NCBI GenBank assembly: GCA_902496455.1 | Contig: CABVAY010000029.1 | Coordinates: forward strand, 1-28,805 | DNA: 28,805 nt | Origin: an uncultured Collinsella sp. | GTDB taxonomy: Bacteria > Actinomycetota > Coriobacteriia > Coriobacteriales > Coriobacteriaceae | Direction: 5' to 3' | Shown: in pieces, positions 26,159 through 28,805 of the stretch | Layout: each line of letters starts with the position of its first letter | How positions within the stretch are numbered: the stretch's first letter is position 1 | Made by a program: the position numbers and the translations under genes | Notes under the pieces: model-generated | Seen by the model: only the letters and a program-made list of their open reading frames with translations | Database searches by the model: none | What the model was told of the DNA's origin: nothing

Positions 26159-28786
26159 CTACTCGGCGTCGGGGACCTCGTAGGTGGCCGCCGGCGTGTT
26201 GTCGCACACGACGGTAAAGCCGCCGTCCTTGTCGACATCGACCGTCACCTGATTGCCCTCACGCACCGTGCCATCGATGATAGCGGCGGCGATGGCATCC
26301 ACGACCTCGCGCTGAACCAGACGCTTGAGCGGACGGGCGCCAAAGACCGGGTCCAAGCCGCCCACGGCGAGCATCTGCTTGGCCGCCGGGGTGATGGCAA
26401 GCGTCATGCGCTCCTTGGCCAGACGCGCGCGGACGTCGGCGAGCTGGATGTCGACGATCTTCTCGATCTGCGCCATTCCGAGCGGATGGAACACCACGAT
26501 ATCGTCGATACGGTTGAGAAACTCGGGGCGGAAGGTCTGAGCCATGGCCGCGTCGACCTGATGGCGCATCTCCTCCTCGTCCTTGCCCGAAAGCTCGGCG
26601 ATAGCCTTGGAGCCCACGTTGCTCGTCATGATGATAATCGTGTTCTTGAAGGACACCTGGCGACCCTGACCGTCGGTCAGACGGCCGTCGTCAAGCACCT
26701 GCAGCAGCACGTTGAAGACATCTGGATGGGCCTTCTCCATCTCGTCAAGCAAGATCACGGAGTACGGACGACGGCGCACGGCCTCGGTGAGCTGGCCGCC
26801 CTCGTCGTAGCCCACATATCCCGGGGGCGCACCGATCAGACGCTGGACGCTGAACTTCTCCATGTACTCGGACATGTCGATACGCACGAGCGCACGCTCG
26901 TCATCGAACAGGCACTCGGCAAGCGCCTTGGCGAGCTCGGTCTTACCCACGCCGGTAGGACCCAGGAAGAAGAAGCTTCCGATGGGCTTGTCCGGATCGG
27001 AGAGGCCCGCACGGCTGCGGCGCACAGCTGCGGCGACGGCGGAGACGGCCTCGTCCTGGCCGATGACGCGCTTATGCAGCTCGCCCTCCAAGCCCTTCAG
27101 CTTGTCGAGCTCGCCCTGCATCATCTTGGACACGGGCACGCCGGTCCAAGCGCTCACGACCTCGGCGATCTCATCGGAGGTCACCTGTTCGTTGAGGCCC
27201 TCGCCGCCCTGCTGCTTTTGTGCCTCGAGCGCGGCCTCGGAATCCTGAATCTGCTGCTGCAGGCCCGGAATCACGGAGTAGCGCAGCTCGGACGCACGGC
27301 CCAGGTCGCCGTTGCGCGTCGCGCGCTCCTCTTCGCTCTTGGCCTCGTCAAGCTGGCCCTTAAGCTCCTGCACGTGGTCGATGGCGTTCTTCTGGTTGAG
27401 CCAGCCGGCCTTTTGCACGTTGAGCTTTTCCTGAACCTCGGCAATCTCCTGGCGCAGGGCCTCCAGACGCTCCTTGGAGGCGTCATCGGTCTCCTTCATG
27501 AGTGCCTGCTCCTCGATCTGCAGCTGGGTGAGCTGACGCGTGGTGGCGTCAATCTCGACTGGCATGCTGTCGAGTTCCATGCGCAGGCGGCTTGCGGCCT
27601 CATCGACCAGGTCGATGGCCTTGTCGGGCAGGAAGCGGTCGGCGATGTAGCGATCGGAGAGGTCGGCAGCTGCCACGAGCGCGCTATCGGTGATGTGCAC
27701 GCCGTGGAAGATCTCGTACTTCTCCTTGAGGCCACGCAGGATCGAGATGGTGTCCTCGACGGTAGGCTCGCTCACCATCACGGTCTGGAAACGACGCGCG
27801 AGCGCCGCATCCTTTTCGATGTACTTGCGGTATTCGTCGAGCGTGGTCGCGCCGATCGCGTGCAAGTCGCCACGGGCAAGCGCCGGCTTGAGAATGTTGC
27901 CGGCGTCCATGGAGCCCTCGGTGGCACCCGCGCCCACGATGGTGTGGAGCTCATCAATGAACAGGATGACCTTGCCTTCGGACTTTTGCACTTCTTTGAG
28001 CACGGCCTTCAATCGGTCCTCGAACTCGCCGCGGTACTTGGCGCCGGCGACCAGCGCGCTCATGTCGAGCTCGATGAGGTCGCGGTCGCGCAGGGTGCTC
28101 GGCACGTCGCCAGCCACGATACGCTGGGCGATGCCCTCGACGATAGCCGTTTTACCGACGCCCGGCTCACCGATGAGCACGGGGTTGTTCTTGGTGCGAC
28201 GGGACAGGACCTGGATGGTACGACGGATCTCGTCGGTACGGCCGATGACCGGGTCGAGCTTGCCGGCACGGGCAAGGTCGCAGATATTGCGGCCGTACTG
28301 CTCCAGCGCCTCAAACTGAGTCTTGTCCTCGGCAGACGTCACGCGGTCATCGCCACGCAGTTCCTCGTAGACTTGCTCGATGCGCTCCTTGGTCACGCCG
28401 GCGTCGCGCAGAACGCGGCCGGCCTCACCCTTGTCCTCGGCAAGTGCCATCAGCAGATGCTCGGTCACCACAAAGCTGTCGCCCATCTTGGTGGCCTTCT
28501 TCTCGGCCTTCTCGATGACGCGGACGAGCTCATTGGAAAGACCCATCTGCTGGCCCTCGCCCGAAACCTTAGGCGCATGGTCAATGGCATCCTGCGTGGA
28601 GCGTGCGAGCTGGGCCGGGTCGGCACCGATGCGCTCGATGATCACGGAGATATTGCGCTCGCCGGCACCGAGCAGGGCAGACAGCAGGTGAATCGGCTCC
28701 ACCGCGCCGGCCTGCGCGTCGGCAGCCGTGCTCATGGCGGTCTGCAGCGCCTCGCGCGACGTCATTGCTAGCTTATCGATTCTCAT
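26159..28786 (-). CDS. clpB: ClpB disaggregase chaperone
   Basis: This 875-residue protein is a full ClpB: an N-terminal Clp domain (about 5-145), AAA+ domain 1 with GEPGVGKTAIVEG near 205-217 and Walker B VILFIDELHT, a coiled-coil middle domain (about 400-530), and AAA+ domain 2 with GPTGVGKTELAK near 606-617 and Walker B VILLDEMEKAHP. It pulls aggregated proteins apart with DnaK in an ATP-driven hexamer in the cytoplasm. The start ATG at 28786 follows AGAGGTG five bases upstream; only 19 bases of upstream DNA are in the window, so heat-shock control sites cannot be judged. Length and motifs are normal. Confidence 0.97.
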   Translation of the reverse strand: MRIDKLAMTSREALQTAMSTAADAQAGAVEPIHLLSALLGAGERNISVIIERIGADPAQLARSTQDAIDHAPKVSGEGQQMGLSNELVRVIEKAEKKATKMGDSFVVTEHLLMALAEDKGEAGRVLRDAGVTKERIEQVYEELRGDDRVTSAEDKTQFEALEQYGRNICDLARAGKLDPVIGRTDEIRRTIQVLSRRTKNNPVLIGEPGVGKTAIVEGIAQRIVAGDVPSTLRDRDLIELDMSALVAGAKYRGEFEDRLKAVLKEVQKSEGKVILFIDELHTIVGAGATEGSMDAGNILKPALARGDLHAIGATTLDEYRKYIEKDAALARRFQTVMVSEPTVEDTISILRGLKEKYEIFHGVHITDSALVAAADLSDRYIADRFLPDKAIDLVDEAASRLRMELDSMPVEIDATTRQLTQLQIEEQALMKETDDASKERLEALRQEIAEVQEKLNVQKAGWLNQKNAIDHVQELKGQLDEAKSEEERATRNGDLGRASELRYSVIPGLQQQIQDSEAALEAQKQQGGEGLNEQVTSDEIAEVVSAWTGVPVSKMMQGELDKLKGLEGELHKRVIGQDEAVSAVAAAVRRSRAGLSDPDKPIGSFFFLGPTGVGKTELAKALAECLFDDERALVRIDMSEYMEKFSVQRLIGAPPGYVGYDEGGQLTEAVRRRPYSVILLDEMEKAHPDVFNVLLQVLDDGRLTDGQGRQVSFKNTIIIMTSNVGSKAIAELSGKDEEEMRHQVDAAMAQTFRPEFLNRIDDIVVFHPLGMAQIEKIVDIQLADVRARLAKERMTLAITPAAKQMLAVGGLDPVFGARPLKRLVQREVVDAIAAAIIDGTVREGNQVTVDVDKDGGFTVVCDNTPAATYEVPDAE

Positions 28787-28805
28787 GGAATCACCTCTCT
28801 TGGGG

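Noticed and set aside
26147..28771. An 874-codon open frame on the plus strand opposite clpB
   Set aside because: It mirrors clpB codon by codon in a GC-rich gene, has no family motifs or ribosome site, and low-complexity composition; clpB on the other strand is certain.

Overview
The window joins the right-hand part of a prophage (about 1 to 14912) to core chromosome (about 14913 to 28805) of a GC-rich Gram-positive. Host gene content (mannose-family PTS with DUF956, HypA, a ferredoxin/GltD-type oxidoreductase beside a DUF5692 membrane protein, ClpB) and the style of the phage genes suggest a Coriobacteriia gut bacterium, most likely Collinsella or a close relative. That assignment is recognition from memory, not a database match.

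Prophage. The left end lies outside the window. A tightly packed minus-strand operon, mostly with ATGA, GTGA or TAATG stop/start overlaps, runs from a lysogeny switch near 12.4 kb to the left edge. In transcription order it encodes a Cro-like HTH protein, small HTH/zinc and membrane proteins, RusA resolvase, a RecB/Cas4-type nuclease, an ERF annealing protein, SSB, a YraN-like protein, a replication initiator with origin-like repeats inside its gene, a DnaC-type helicase loader and an HNH nuclease. Then come several small accessory proteins: a MazG-like protein, a PAPS-reductase-family gene broken by one in-frame TAA, a remnant of an SNF2-type helicase, a zinc-ribbon protein and an HTH protein. 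The run ends with a second HNH nuclease, a ParB-like protein whose ribosome site sits inside a terminator-like hairpin, and an edge-truncated protein resembling tRNA-guanine-transglycosylase/DpdA enzymes. Divergently, the repressor, a Tat-type lipoprotein and a large serine recombinase form the lysogeny arm. Between the two arms lie three similar operator dyads. No terminase, capsid or tail genes are in the window; they presumably lie to the left.

Junction. The recombinase reading frame runs through a hairpin and ends inside a complete opposite-strand tRNA-Arg(CCT), so the attachment site is at or next to the 3' end of that tRNA.

Host side. 15.1 to 18.4 kb holds a mannose-family PTS operon (IIAB, IIC, IID, DUF956), all on the minus strand. 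18.7 to 22.0 kb holds hypA and a 925-residue iron-sulfur/FAD oxidoreductase. A TetR regulator and a DUF5692 membrane protein are divergent from the oxidoreductase, with two perfect TTGAC-type dyads between. 24.2 to 25.7 kb is a secreted-domain protein anchored by one transmembrane helix. The window ends with a small Pro/Ala-rich protein and clpB. Two related palindromic elements (15047-15115 and 25741-25807) look like copies of a dispersed intergenic repeat.
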